From Pseudonocardia thermophila (GTDB lineage: Bacteria > Actinomycetota > Actinomycetes > Mycobacteriales > Pseudonocardiaceae): a DNA stretch of 64,000 bases. The stretch lies in the NCBI RefSeq assembly GCF_900142365.1, contig NZ_FRAP01000001.1, positions 372,001 to 436,000 of the forward strand, in the 5' to 3' direction. The position numbers and the translations under genes are program-made. The notes beneath the pieces are model-generated. The model was not told the origin of the DNA, made no database searches, and was given only the letters and a program-made list of their open reading frames with translations. Positions 31,918-40,300 of the stretch are shown here, piece by piece. The stretch's first letter is position 1. Each line of letters starts with the position of its first letter.

Positions 31918-32464
31918 TCGCACATGAACACCGCATCGATCCGGCTGCGTCGCCGCATCCGCGCGCGTTGCGCGCACCCGATCCCGCGGCGGTGACGGCG
32001 GAACATCCGTCGGCGGCAGCGAGCAACACCGACATCCGCGGCCGCGCGGCGCTCGCAGGCACGATCGACGACGGCGTCGCGACGCTCGGCAGGCTCGAGA
32101 TTCGCCGTCGACGCCGACATCTGCATCATCACCGGCCAGGACGAGGTCACGCCGGAGATCTGGGACCTCGAGCAACCTCACCGACCCGTTAACGCGGTGC
32201 AGCTGCCCGGCCCCGCACCTCACCGCCGCGGGCAGCAGATCCAACACCCTGACCAGCCCCGGCGGGACTCGAGGGTCCGCCGCCGCTCACCCTCCGTCGC
32301 CTCGAGGTCCGGGGTGACCGGGCAGGCCTCGCCACCGAGCTCGCCCAGTACAGCGTCCACGTCAGCGCTTCCTCGCCGATGACGAAGCGCGCAGCGCCAC
32401 CGCTCCGCCGATGAGCACCGACGCGGGCACCACCGAACACCGAGAGAGAGAACAGGAGCACACC
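31918..32464. other. Apparently non-coding or decayed DNA between the peptide gene and the SDR
   Basis: No reading frame here shows recognisable protein features. All frames are short, out of step with each other and without ribosome-binding sites. Some stretches look like scrambled coding DNA, for example 'FAVDADICIITGQDEVTPEI' in one frame around 32100-32160. There is no room for intact mftB and mftC. This is the expected place for them in a complete mycofactocin locus, so decay or deletion is plausible. Confidence 0.5.
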
Positions 32465-33283
32465 ATGGGGGTCCTCGAAGGCAAGGTCGCCTTCATCACC
32501 GGGGCCGCGCGCGGCCAGGGGCGTTCGCACGCCATCCGCCTCGCGCAAGAGGGCGCCGACATCATCGCGGTCGACATCGCCGCACAGATCGAGTCCGTCG
32601 CCTACCCGATGGCCACTCCTGACGACTTCGCCGAGACGGTCCGGGCGGTCGAGGCGCTCGACCGGCGCATCCATGCCGTCCGAGTCGACGTCCGGGACCG
32701 CACGGCGCTGCAGAAAGCGGTCGACGCGGGCGTCGCTGAGCTGGGCGGACTCGACATCGTCATCGCCAACGCCGGGATCGCCCCGCTGTCGATGCACCCC
32801 AGCGAGCAGGAGTGGTACGACGTGATCGACGTCAACCTCACCGGCGTCTACCACACGATCGAAGTGGCTAAGCCGGCGCTCGTCGCCGGCGGCAAGGGCG
32901 GCTCCATCGTCATCACCAGCTCAACCGCGGGCCTCGCGGGCATCGGCGGCGGCACCCCGGGCGCCCTCGGCTACACCGCCGCCAAGCACGGCGTCGTAGG
33001 GCTCATGCGCTCGTACGCGAACGAACTCGCCGCGCACAGCATCCGCGTCAACACGATCCACCCGACCGGGGTGAACACCCCGATGGTCGTCAACGACGTC
33101 ATGCAGGAAGTCCTGCAGAACGACCCGCACCTCAAGACCAACGCCACGGTGAACGCCCTCCCCGTCCCGATGATCGAGCCCGAGGACATCTCGAACGCCG
33201 TCGTGTTCCTCACCTCGGACGCGGGCCGCTACATCACCGGCGTGACGTTGCCCGTCGACGCCGGCTTCCTCAACAAGCGCTGA
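32465..33283 (+). CDS. Mycofactocin-type SDR family oxidoreductase
   Basis: Short-chain dehydrogenase (272 aa) with the traits of the mycofactocin-coupled subfamily: '[33 protein letters not shown]' at the N-terminus (given here in part: [12 protein letters not shown]), a 15-20 residue insertion after the second strand, NAGIAP, catalytic Ser in 'ITSSTAGL', YTAAK, and '[12 protein letters not shown]'. Such enzymes hold NAD(H) tightly and pass electrons to mycofactocin; carveol and other alcohols are known substrates of relatives. ATG 32465 follows AGGAG. No mft biosynthesis gene is intact in this window, so cofactor supply would have to come from elsewhere. Confidence 0.9.
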   Translation: MGVLEGKVAFITGAARGQGRSHAIRLAQEGADIIAVDIAAQIESVAYPMATPDDFAETVRAVEALDRRIHAVRVDVRDRTALQKAVDAGVAELGGLDIVIANAGIAPLSMHPSEQEWYDVIDVNLTGVYHTIEVAKPALVAGGKGGSIVITSSTAGLAGIGGGTPGALGYTAAKHGVVGLMRSYANELAAHSIRVNTIHPTGVNTPMVVNDVMQEVLQNDPHLKTNATVNALPVPMIEPEDISNAVVFLTSDAGRYITGVTLPVDAGFLNKR

Positions 33284-33472
33284 GGGGGTAGCTGGATGCG
33301 GGACGAGTATCGGGCGAGGTCACCTTCCGCTGTGGTGCGACCGGAACCCCGCTGCGCGTCCTCGGCGGGGAAGGGCGGAACACTGCCCCAGGGGTTCAAC
33401 CCCGGGCTCCGGGCCTCCCAACGGTCGGGCCGGGCGGCTCCACCGCCGCTCGGCCACCCCCGCAGGCAGATC

Positions 33473-33953
33473 ATGACCGACCCCCTCGCCGAACACCTCA
33501 CCGGCCCGACCCGCGCCCACGACATCCCCATCGAGATCCAGGCCGACGTCGACGTCACCGCACTGCGCGACCTCGACGCGCCGATCCCGGCCGAGATCCC
33601 GGGTTCGGGCCCATCCCGGTCGCGCTGCTCGCGGATGGTGAGGGACCAGGACCATCCGGCGCCTCTTCACCACAGACGGCGTCATCATCGGTGGCGAAAC
33701 CCGCAGCCGCGGGTTCCACCGCACCCTCGCCACCACCATCACAGCCCGCGACGACGGCCGCTGCACCGCCCCCTACCGCGGCACCCCGATCCACCACATC
33801 GATCACCGCGTCCGCCGCAGCGACGGCGAACCAACCGAACTCGGCAACGGCAACGGCATGCTGCACGCTGCACAACCACGCGGAAGAAGTAGGGGTCAGC
33901 CGGCGACCACCCCGGAGACCGGCGCGGCGAAGTCGTGCCCCGTGGTCACCTAG
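33473..33953 (+). pseudogene. Frameshifted remnant of a DUF222/13E12-type HNH endonuclease
   Basis: C-terminal third of an HNH nuclease. It starts in one frame as 'MTDPLAEHLTGPTRAHDIPI' and 'DAPIPAEIPG', a family hallmark, then shifts near 33600-33650 to 'RRLFTTDGVIIGGETRSRGF'. The HNH core 'GRCTAPYRGTPIHHIDHRVR' keeps the catalytic HH, but one zinc Cys is lost (PYRG for PxCG/D). A second shift near 33860 leads to 'CTLHNHAEEVGV'. No intact N-terminal DUF222 domain is present. It overlaps the end of the convergent diacylglycerol-kinase-like gene. It shares its tail sequence with the remnant at 15310-15525. Confidence 0.65.
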
Positions 33954-35032
33954 GCCGCCTGTGCCAGCTCGGTGGCCGAGCGGCCGGCGGGCAGGGCGAG
34001 TGGCTCCGGCCCGGCCGGGACCCGTACGACCAGCACCCCTGGTTCGATGCGCATGCGCAGTTCGGTGACCTCGCCGATCGGGTCGCCGTCGATCTGCGCG
34101 GCCTGCGGGGCTTCGGTGGTGATCACGACCTCGCGGGCCTGCCAGTGCTCGATGCGGGGGTGTCCGTGGCGACGCCGGGTGATCACTCGGAGGAGGACGG
34201 CGATCCAGCCGGCGAGGCCCTTCGGGGCGACGTTGACGATGTCGAGCTTGCCGTCGTCGAACGCGGCGTCGGGCATCAGCACGATGCCGGCGAGCAGGGT
34301 GCCGATGTTGCCGACGACGACGGTGCGGGAACGGCGACGCAGCGGCGGGCCGTCGTCGACGGAGAGGGTGACCCGCGTCTGCGGGCCGAACATGGCGCGG
34401 AAGCCGGTGATGACGTAGGCGAGGCGGCCGACCCGGGCCTTCAGCGCCTCGTCGGTGTTCTGCATGATCGCGGCGTCCAGCCCGGTGCCGGCCATCACGA
34501 GGAAGACCCGTTCCTCGTCGGAGCCGTCCACACGGACGTGGCCGACGTCGATCGTGCGGTCGTCCCCGGTGAGCGCCACGCGGGTGGCCGAGGTGAGATC
34601 GGTCGGTACGCCGACGGAGCGGGCCAGCAGGTTGCCGGTGCCCATCGGCACGAGCCCCAACGCCACGCCGGTGCCGGCCAGCGCCTGCGCGACGGAGCGG
34701 ACAGTGCCGTCGCCGCCGCAGGCCAGCACGACGTCGGCGCCCTGCTCAACGGCGCGGCGGGCCTGGCCGGTGCCAGGATCCTCGGCGGTGGTCTCCAGCC
34801 AGAGCGGCTCGGCCCAGCCGAGGCTGGTGCAGACAGCGGTGATGCGAGCGCGGGCGCCCGGTTCGACCCGCAGCGGGTTGGCCACGACGGCCGGCAAGGG
34901 CCGGTCCTCCGGCTCGGCCTGCAGAGGCTCCACGGCGACCGACTCGCGGCGCAGCCGCACGGCGAGCAGCACGCCCGCGACCACGACCACGAGGGCGACG
35001 ACCACCACCGCCGCCACCCACCACTCGTTCAC
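33950..35032 (-). CDS. Diacylglycerol kinase-like lipid kinase with N-terminal membrane helix
   Basis: DAGK/YegS-type kinase (360 aa). One N-terminal transmembrane helix (about residues 4-25, '[20 protein letters not shown]') is followed by the catalytic domain with '[13 protein letters not shown]' and '[14 protein letters not shown]', the nucleotide-binding GGDGT and GTGN motifs. The C-terminal domain has 'QIDGDPIG'. It probably phosphorylates diacylglycerol or another lipid at the inner leaflet. GTG 35032 is chosen; a GTG three codons earlier is possible. A terminator-like hairpin separates it from ald. Confidence 0.88.
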   Translation of the reverse strand: MNEWWVAAVVVVALVVVVAGVLLAVRLRRESVAVEPLQAEPEDRPLPAVVANPLRVEPGARARITAVCTSLGWAEPLWLETTAEDPGTGQARRAVEQGADVVLACGGDGTVRSVAQALAGTGVALGLVPMGTGNLLARSVGVPTDLTSATRVALTGDDRTIDVGHVRVDGSDEERVFLVMAGTGLDAAIMQNTDEALKARVGRLAYVITGFRAMFGPQTRVTLSVDDGPPLRRRSRTVVVGNIGTLLAGIVLMPDAAFDDGKLDIVNVAPKGLAGWIAVLLRVITRRRHGHPRIEHWQAREVVITTEAPQAAQIDGDPIGEVTELRMRIEPGVLVVRVPAGPEPLALPAGRSATELAQAA

Positions 35033-35087
35033 GGCGAGCACCCTATGTCGTCGGCCTCGTCGGTCCCCGCGACGGCCCCGGACGCGC

Positions 35088-35136
35088 GCGCCACACCGCG
35101 CGGTCCGGGAGGGATGGACTGCGCGCGGTGTGGCGC
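35088..35136 (-). terminator. GC-rich hairpin downstream of ald
   Basis: GCGCCACACCGCGCG (35088-35102) pairs perfectly with CGCGCGGTGTGGCGC (35122-35136) across a 19-base loop. It begins 85 bp after the ald stop on the minus strand. No T tract follows, as is usual in high-GC actinobacteria. Confidence 0.6.
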
Positions 35137-35220
35137 ACGAAGGTTCGCGCGACGGCCGCGTCCGTGGACTGCGACGACCGCGCGGTGGCAGGCGGCGACC
35201 TCCGCGGTCGCCCGCGAGGC

Positions 35221-36345
35221 TCAGGCGGTGACCAGCGGGATGATCTCCGGCTCGGTGTAGGGCAGGCCGAGGTCGTGCGCGACCTGCAGGCTGTGCAGCT
35301 TGCCGTCGTGCGTCGACAAGCCCGCGGCCAGCGCCGGGTCGGCGGCGAGCGCGGCCCGCCAACCCCGATCGGCCAGCTCCCGGACGTACGGCAGGGTCGC
35401 GTTGGTCAGCGCGTACGTCGAGGTGTGCGGCACGGCGCCGGGCATGTTGGCGACGCAGTAGAAGACCGAATCGTGGACCTGGTAGGTCGGGTCGGCGTGG
35501 GTGGTGGGGCGGGAGTCCTCGAAGCAACCGCCCTGGTCGATCGCGATGTCGACCAGCACCGAGCCCGGCTTCATCCGGCTGACCAGCTCGTTCGACACCA
35601 GCCGCGGGGCGCGGGCGCCCGGCACGAGCACGGCGCCGATCACGAGGTCGGCTTCCAGGCAGACCCTCTCCAGCTCGTGGGCGTTGGAGACGATGGTGCG
35701 CACCCGGCCCGCGTAGTGGGCGTCGAGGGCACGCAGCTTGACGATGTCCAGGTCGAGGACGGTGACATCGGCACCCAGGCCGACGGCCATCGCGACCGCG
35801 TTCTGCCCGGAGACGCCGGCCCCGATCACGACGACCTGCGCGGGCCGGACCCCGGGCACGCCGCCCAGCAGCACGCCGCGGCCGCCGTTCGCCTTCATCA
35901 GCGTGGTGGCGCCGACCTGGACGGCCAGCCGCCCGGCGACCTCGCTCATCGGTGAGAGCAGCGGGAGGGTGCCGTCGGGCAACCGGACGGTCTCGTAGGC
36001 GATGGCGGTGATGCCGGAGTCGAGCAGCGCCTTCGTGCACGGCAAGGACGCGGCGAGGTGCAGGTAGGTGAACAGCACCTGGCCACGGCGCAGCCGGTGG
36101 TACTCCTCCTCGATCGGCTCCTTGACCTTCAGCAGCAGCTCCGCCGCCGACCACACGTCGTCGGCGGTGGGCAGGATCCGGGCGCCGGCGGCCACGAAGT
36201 CGGCGTCGCTGATCGAGCTGCCGACGCCGGCGCCGCGTTCCACCACCACCTCGTGGCCGTGCCGGACCAGCTCGTTGACACCGGCCGGCGTCAACGCCAC
36301 CCGGTACTCGTGGTTCTTGACCTCGCGCGGGACCCCGATGAGCAT
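35221..36345 (-). CDS. ald: Alanine dehydrogenase
   Basis: NAD-dependent L-alanine dehydrogenase (374 aa) converting alanine to pyruvate and ammonia or the reverse. It starts [20 protein letters not shown], with substrate-binding Arg15 and Lys in 'ELLLKVKEP'. The central 'HLAAS' holds a catalytic His, the Rossmann motif reads '[12 protein letters not shown]', and '[20 protein letters not shown]' carries the catalytic Asp. The length matches the family. The ATG lacks a good ribosome-binding site, so the transcript may be leaderless. It diverges from an Lrp/AsnC gene, the same arrangement as ald-aldR in mycobacteria, which points to alanine-responsive control. Confidence 0.96.
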   Translation of the reverse strand: MLIGVPREVKNHEYRVALTPAGVNELVRHGHEVVVERGAGVGSSISDADFVAAGARILPTADDVWSAAELLLKVKEPIEEEYHRLRRGQVLFTYLHLAASLPCTKALLDSGITAIAYETVRLPDGTLPLLSPMSEVAGRLAVQVGATTLMKANGGRGVLLGGVPGVRPAQVVVIGAGVSGQNAVAMAVGLGADVTVLDLDIVKLRALDAHYAGRVRTIVSNAHELERVCLEADLVIGAVLVPGARAPRLVSNELVSRMKPGSVLVDIAIDQGGCFEDSRPTTHADPTYQVHDSVFYCVANMPGAVPHTSTYALTNATLPYVRELADRGWRAALAADPALAAGLSTHDGKLHSLQVAHDLGLPYTEPEIIPLVTA

Positions 36346-36413
36346 GCGCCATAGAATGAAGAAAGTGCGCCATGAGCACAATGTGTTCGAAGAAGATTCG
36401 CGAAGAGGCGACT
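36346..36413. promoter_or_regulatory. AT-richer divergent promoter between ald and the Lrp gene
   Basis: This 68-bp gap is clearly less GC-rich than its surroundings. It holds two direct copies of TGCGCCAT (about 36345-36352 and 36366-36373), 21 bp or two helical turns apart, the first touching the ald start. Lrp-family proteins bind phased sites, so these are candidates for the Lrp/AldR-type operator. The exact promoter elements were not resolved. Confidence 0.45.
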
Positions 36414-36932
36414 GTGGACCACTATCCTGCATCACCTCACCCTTCGGGGAGGCTCTCACCGCAGGATTTTCGGCTCGACGAGATCGACCGGAAGATCCTG
36501 CGCGCACTGGTGGCCGACGCGCGCATCTCCAACAAGGACCTCGCCGAGCACGTCGGCATCGCTCAGTCCACCTGCCTGACCCGGGTGCGGACGCTGCGGG
36601 AGCGCGGGGTGATCCGCGGGTTCCACGCCGACGTCGATCCCCGGACGATCGGCCACGACCTGCAGGCGATGGTCGCGATCCGCCTCCAGCCGCACGCCCG
36701 CTCGGCGATGAACGAGATGACCGCCGCGCTCACCGCCCGCCCGGAGGTGCTCGACGTCTACTTCGTGGCCGGTGCCAACGACTTCCTCATCCACGTCGCC
36801 ACGGGCAGCACCGACGAGCTGCGCCGGTTCGTCGGGGATGTGCTCAACCGCGACCCGGCCATCGCGGGCACGGAGACCTACCTGATCTTCGAGCACACCC
36901 GGGCGCTCCCCCACTACGTCGGGGACGTCTGA
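36414..36932 (+). CDS. Lrp/AsnC-family regulator (AldR-like)
   Basis: Feast/famine regulator (172 aa). The N-terminal helix-turn-helix runs about residues 22-70 ('[20 protein letters not shown]', '[20 protein letters not shown]'). The C-terminal RAM ligand-binding domain has '[16 protein letters not shown]', the effector-binding Gly-rich turn. GTG 36414 is preferred because GAAGAGG lies 7 bases upstream; an ATG 42 nt earlier lies within the promoter region. Being divergent from ald, it most likely activates or represses ald in response to alanine. Its last 19 bp overlap the convergent desulfurase-like gene. Confidence 0.9.
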   Translation: MDHYPASPHPSGRLSPQDFRLDEIDRKILRALVADARISNKDLAEHVGIAQSTCLTRVRTLRERGVIRGFHADVDPRTIGHDLQAMVAIRLQPHARSAMNEMTAALTARPEVLDVYFVAGANDFLIHVATGSTDELRRFVGDVLNRDPAIAGTETYLIFEHTRALPHYVGDV

Positions 36933-38125
36933 CAGAACTCCCCGAGGCCCTCGATCAGCCGGTCCACGTCCGCGTCGTCCACGTACGGCGCCAGCCCGAT
37001 CCGCAGGGCCCCGGTGTCGCCGAGGCCCAGCCACCGCGACGCCTCCAGCGCGTAGAACGAGCCCGCCGGGGCGTTGATCCCCCGCCCGGCGAGGAACGCG
37101 TAGGCGTCGGCGGTCTCCCGTCCGGGGACGTCGATCAGCAGGGTCGGGGTGCGGTGCGCGGCCCGCGAGTAGACGGTGACCGGCAGGTCGGCCAGTGCGG
37201 CCTCGATGCGGGCGCGCAGCCGGTCCTCGTGCTCCTCCACGGCGGCCATCGAGGTGACGAGCCGGTCGCGGCGGGTGGGGCCGGTGCCGGCGATGCCGGC
37301 GAGGAAGTCGACCGCGGCGGTGACGCCGGCGAGCAGCTCGTAGGGCAGGGTGCCGAGCTCGAACCGCTCGGGCACCGCGTCCGTGGACGGCAGCAGCTTC
37401 TGCGGGCGCAGCATCTCCAGCAGCGCCGGGTCCGCGGCGAGGACGCCCAGGTGCGGGCCGAGGAACTTGTACGGCGAGCAGGCGTAGAAGTCGGCGCCGA
37501 GCGCGTCGACGTCCACGGCGGCGTGCGCGGTGAGGTGCACGCCGTCGACGTGCACCAGCGCTCCCACCTCGTGGGCGAGATCGGCGATCGCCCGCACCGG
37601 AGGTCGGGTGCCGATGAGGTTGGACGCGGCGGTGACCGCGACGAGCCGGGTACGCGGGGAGAGCACCGCAGCGAACGCGTCGGCGGAGAGTTCACCGGTC
37701 TGCGGGTCGAACTCGGCCCAGCGCACCCGGGCGCCGGAGGCCTGCGCGGCGAGCAGCCACGGGCGGATGTTGGCGTCGTGATCGAGGCGCGAGACGACGA
37801 TCTCGTCACCGGGCGCCCAACCGGTGGCCAGCGTACGGCCGAGGTCGAACGTCAGCGCGGTCATGCTGCGGCCGAACACGATCCCGCCCGGATCGGCGGC
37901 CAGCAGATCGGCCATGGCGCCGCGGGCGTCGAGGACGATGCGGTCGGCGTTGCGCTCGGCAGCGGTGACGCTGCCGCGGTTGGCCAGCGGCGCGGTGAGC
38001 GCGGCGGCGACGGCGTCCGCGACCGGCTGCGGGGTGAGCGATCCCCCGGGCGCGTCGAAGTGCGCGTAGCCCGCGTTGAGCGCGGGGAACTGCGCGCGCA
38101 GGGCCGCGACGTCGTAGGTGCTCAC
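36914..38125 (-). CDS. Cysteine desulfurase-like class V aminotransferase
   Basis: PLP-dependent fold-type I enzyme (403 aa) of the 'cysteine desulfurase-like' branch (VC1184/TIGR01976 type). PLP lysine lies in 'ACSPYKFLGPH' and the cofactor-binding Asp/His in 'VHVDGVHLTAH'. It starts 'YDVAALRAQFPALN', typical of this branch. No obvious SufS/IscS catalytic Cys loop was seen, so sulfur transfer is not assured; it could be a lyase or kynureninase-like enzyme. GTG 38125 overlaps the upstream stop as GTGA, coupling it to the degenerate kinase-like gene. Confidence 0.85.
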   Translation of the reverse strand: MSTYDVAALRAQFPALNAGYAHFDAPGGSLTPQPVADAVAAALTAPLANRGSVTAAERNADRIVLDARGAMADLLAADPGGIVFGRSMTALTFDLGRTLATGWAPGDEIVVSRLDHDANIRPWLLAAQASGARVRWAEFDPQTGELSADAFAAVLSPRTRLVAVTAASNLIGTRPPVRAIADLAHEVGALVHVDGVHLTAHAAVDVDALGADFYACSPYKFLGPHLGVLAADPALLEMLRPQKLLPSTDAVPERFELGTLPYELLAGVTAAVDFLAGIAGTGPTRRDRLVTSMAAVEEHEDRLRARIEAALADLPVTVYSRAAHRTPTLLIDVPGRETADAYAFLAGRGINAPAGSFYALEASRWLGLGDTGALRIGLAPYVDDADVDRLIEGLGEFCQTSPT

Positions 38126-39528
38126 CAGAATTCCGGATCGCCCGGCTGATCACCGACACCGGGGGCCCGGTGCCGGCCGCGCTGCACGCCCCGCTGGTAG
38201 CCGCCGAGCCGGTCGCGCACCCGCTCGGGCGCGACGGTGTCGGGCTTCGGCGTGGCCGCCTCGCTGCGCCGCGGCGGCGGGACGAGCTGGTCGCCGGGCT
38301 TGCGCCGGGGCAGGCCCTTCGGGGTGAGCTCGGTCGGCTCGGATCGGGTGGCCCGCTCGGCGGCGGCCCGCCACTCCCGGTCGGCCGGGGTCTCCCAGTC
38401 CAGCACGCTCACTCCCCCCGACGGGTCGCCGTCGGCGAACCACGCCGAGGCGATGGCTTCGTAGATCGGGGTCGACTCCTCTTCGGCGTTCGGATCGATC
38501 GGCAGGTCGGAGAGCGGTCCGAACAGCTCGTCGATCTTGCGCTCGGGCTTGGTGCTGTACGCGACCCCGTTGACGGTGCCGTTGTGCGAACGCTCCGGCA
38601 CCGCGGCGAAGGCGGGTTCGAGATCGGGCAGCCCGATCGGGCCGAACCCGGACTCCGGCGTGGGCACCGTGTTCAGTTCGGCCGGCCCGGACAGCGGGTG
38701 GGCCGAGAACCCGTCGAGGGACGACAACCCACCGAAGTCGAGGCCGTCGTCCACGCCGTTGTTGTCGTAGCCGTTGTTGTCGTAGCGGTTGCTGTCGGAA
38801 CCGTTCTTGTCGAAACCGTTCGACAGCGAGCTGCCGTTGCGGACGGCCGAGACCTCCTCGATGACCAGCGCCGCACGCGGGCACAGCAGGCTCGCGACGA
38901 GATCGCCCTCACCGAGCGCGCGGGTGACGGAGATGCCGTGGCGGGACCGGGCGGCCAGGCGCTCCGCGGTGTCGAGGGCGCGGCGACCGCCGAACCCGTC
39001 GGGATCGTGCCGGGTGGCACCGACTGCGAGGACGTCCACGGTGAGCGAGCCGGACACCTCGATGCGGGGAGCGACGTGCACACGGGCGCCGGGGTACACC
39101 GCGGTGGCGTGGTCGAGCAGTTCGGCCAGCACATGGAGCAGCTCGGTGGCCGCACCCGGCACGACCGAAGCCGCCGGGGTGGCGCCGACCTCGACCCGGC
39201 GGGGCTCCTCCGCGGCCGTGGCGGCGGCGAGCAGCACGTTCTCCAGGTCCTGGGGAGCGTCCTGGCGGACCCCGGGATCGCGACCCGCCAGCAGGAGCAG
39301 GCTCTCGCTGTCGCGGCGCATCCGCCGGGCCAGGTCGATCAGCTCGGGCAGCTCGGCGGGGTCGGTCTGCAGCGGGTCGCCCTGCAGCCGCTCCAGCAGC
39401 CACAACTGCCGGTCGAGCCGCGCCTGCAGCCGACGGGCCACACCCGCTTGGGCGTCGGCGTCGTCCACGACGCGGCGCACATCGGCGTAGGGCGGGTCAC
39501 CGTCGGCCGCGAACGTCCGGTCAACCAC
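38122..39528 (-). CDS. Degenerate Cvn-type sensor kinase-like protein with disordered C-terminus
   Basis: A 468-aa soluble protein resembling only the cytoplasmic part of actinobacterial conservon (CvnA-like) kinases. Residues of about 20-85 match the dimerisation helices ('RLDRQLWLLERLQ', 'LIDLARRMRRDSESLLLLAG'), but the usual LDHLATRMRR histidine is replaced by Asp in 'LIDLARRMRR'. An ATPase-like domain is weakly visible to about residue 230. Beyond that is an Asn/Asp/Gly-rich linker (repeated YDNNG) and a low-complexity tail with 'GLPRRKPGDQLVPPP', as in CvnA tails. There is no sensor or membrane segment. GTG 39528 follows GAGAGGA. It is probably a pseudo-kinase or scaffold. Confidence 0.65.
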   Translation of the reverse strand: MVDRTFAADGDPPYADVRRVVDDADAQAGVARRLQARLDRQLWLLERLQGDPLQTDPAELPELIDLARRMRRDSESLLLLAGRDPGVRQDAPQDLENVLLAAATAAEEPRRVEVGATPAASVVPGAATELLHVLAELLDHATAVYPGARVHVAPRIEVSGSLTVDVLAVGATRHDPDGFGGRRALDTAERLAARSRHGISVTRALGEGDLVASLLCPRAALVIEEVSAVRNGSSLSNGFDKNGSDSNRYDNNGYDNNGVDDGLDFGGLSSLDGFSAHPLSGPAELNTVPTPESGFGPIGLPDLEPAFAAVPERSHNGTVNGVAYSTKPERKIDELFGPLSDLPIDPNAEEESTPIYEAIASAWFADGDPSGGVSVLDWETPADREWRAAAERATRSEPTELTPKGLPRRKPGDQLVPPPRRSEAATPKPDTVAPERVRDRLGGYQRGVQRGRHRAPGVGDQPGDPEFW

Positions 39529-39811
39529 CAGTCGGTCCTCTCACGACGAGTCGATGCGCGCCGGTCGGGGGCACGTCCGGGTACCCGGTTCGGGGGCGGC
39601 CGGGCGCCGCGGACGACGCGACACGCATGTCGTTGCCGAAACGCTACATCGGGATCTTGCGGGGAGACAGCGATCGGCCGCAGCTGCGCTCAGGGCACCG
39701 CTGGCTGCGACGGACGGTGACGAACCGTTCTCTCCCTGGTCTGCGACGTGCCGCGATGGGGGGGACGGGCGGTCCCCGCCCGCCGACCGGCGCCCACCCC
39801 GCCGACAGGGA

Positions 39812-40252
39812 TCACACGACGGACGCAGCGGACGCGTCGTCATCGACGTTGCGGCGCAGCCGGACGAGCAGGTCGCGCAGCTGGGCGAGCTCGTCCTCGC
39901 CGAACCCGGCGCGCAGCCGCGCGTCGTGCTCCCGGGCGGCGACGGCGAGTCGCTGGAACATCGCCTCCCCGGCCTCGGTCATCTCCAGGACGTGCACGCG
40001 GCGGTTCTGGGGGTCGCGGCGGCGCACGACCAGGCCCTCGGCTTCCATCCCGTTGAGGTGGTGGGTGAGCGTGGCTCCCCGGATGCCGATCGCGGCGGCC
40101 AGCTCGCGCTGGTTGCGGGTACGGCCCTGCTTGAGCGCCAGCAGCACCAGCCAGGTCGGCCGGGACCCGCCCGCTGCGGCGAGCCGCTCGTCGAACGCCC
40201 GGCCGACCACGCGGGCGGTGTGCGCGAGCTCCATCCCGATCGGGATCGACAT
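39812..40252 (-). CDS. MarR-family transcriptional regulator
   Basis: Winged-helix regulator (146 aa). It has dimerisation helices at both ends and a central wHTH (about residues 45-100: 'NQRELAAAIGIRGATLTHHL', then wing 'VVRRRDPQNRRVHVLEMT'). The ATG at 40252 has no ribosome-binding site, and a TAGGCT-like -10 sits 9 bases before it, so the mRNA is probably leaderless. A palindrome at 40256-40273 overlaps this promoter and suggests autorepression. The neighbouring P450 gene ends upstream on the same strand, so it is not clearly a target. The 283 bp between its stop and the kinase-like gene on the same strand shows nothing recognisable. Confidence 0.92.
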   Translation of the reverse strand: MSIPIGMELAHTARVVGRAFDERLAAAGGSRPTWLVLLALKQGRTRNQRELAAAIGIRGATLTHHLNGMEAEGLVVRRRDPQNRRVHVLEMTEAGEAMFQRLAVAAREHDARLRAGFGEDELAQLRDLLVRLRRNVDDDASAASVV

Positions 40253-40255
40253 GGT

Positions 40256-40273
40256 GATCAGCCTAGCCTGATC
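40256..40273. promoter_or_regulatory. Palindromic MarR-type operator over the marR promoter
   Basis: GATCAG-CCTAGC-CTGATC has perfect 6-bp arms spaced by 6 bp and lies 4 bp from the MarR start codon, covering its presumed -10. The size and place fit an autoregulatory MarR site. Confidence 0.55.
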
Positions 40274-40300
40274 GATAGACGTCGTACGGTTAGATGTGCA

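Noticed and set aside
33284..33472. Possible full-length HNH endonuclease gene upstream of the remnant
   Set aside because: No DUF222-like sequence could be read in any frame; only the C-terminal third is present.
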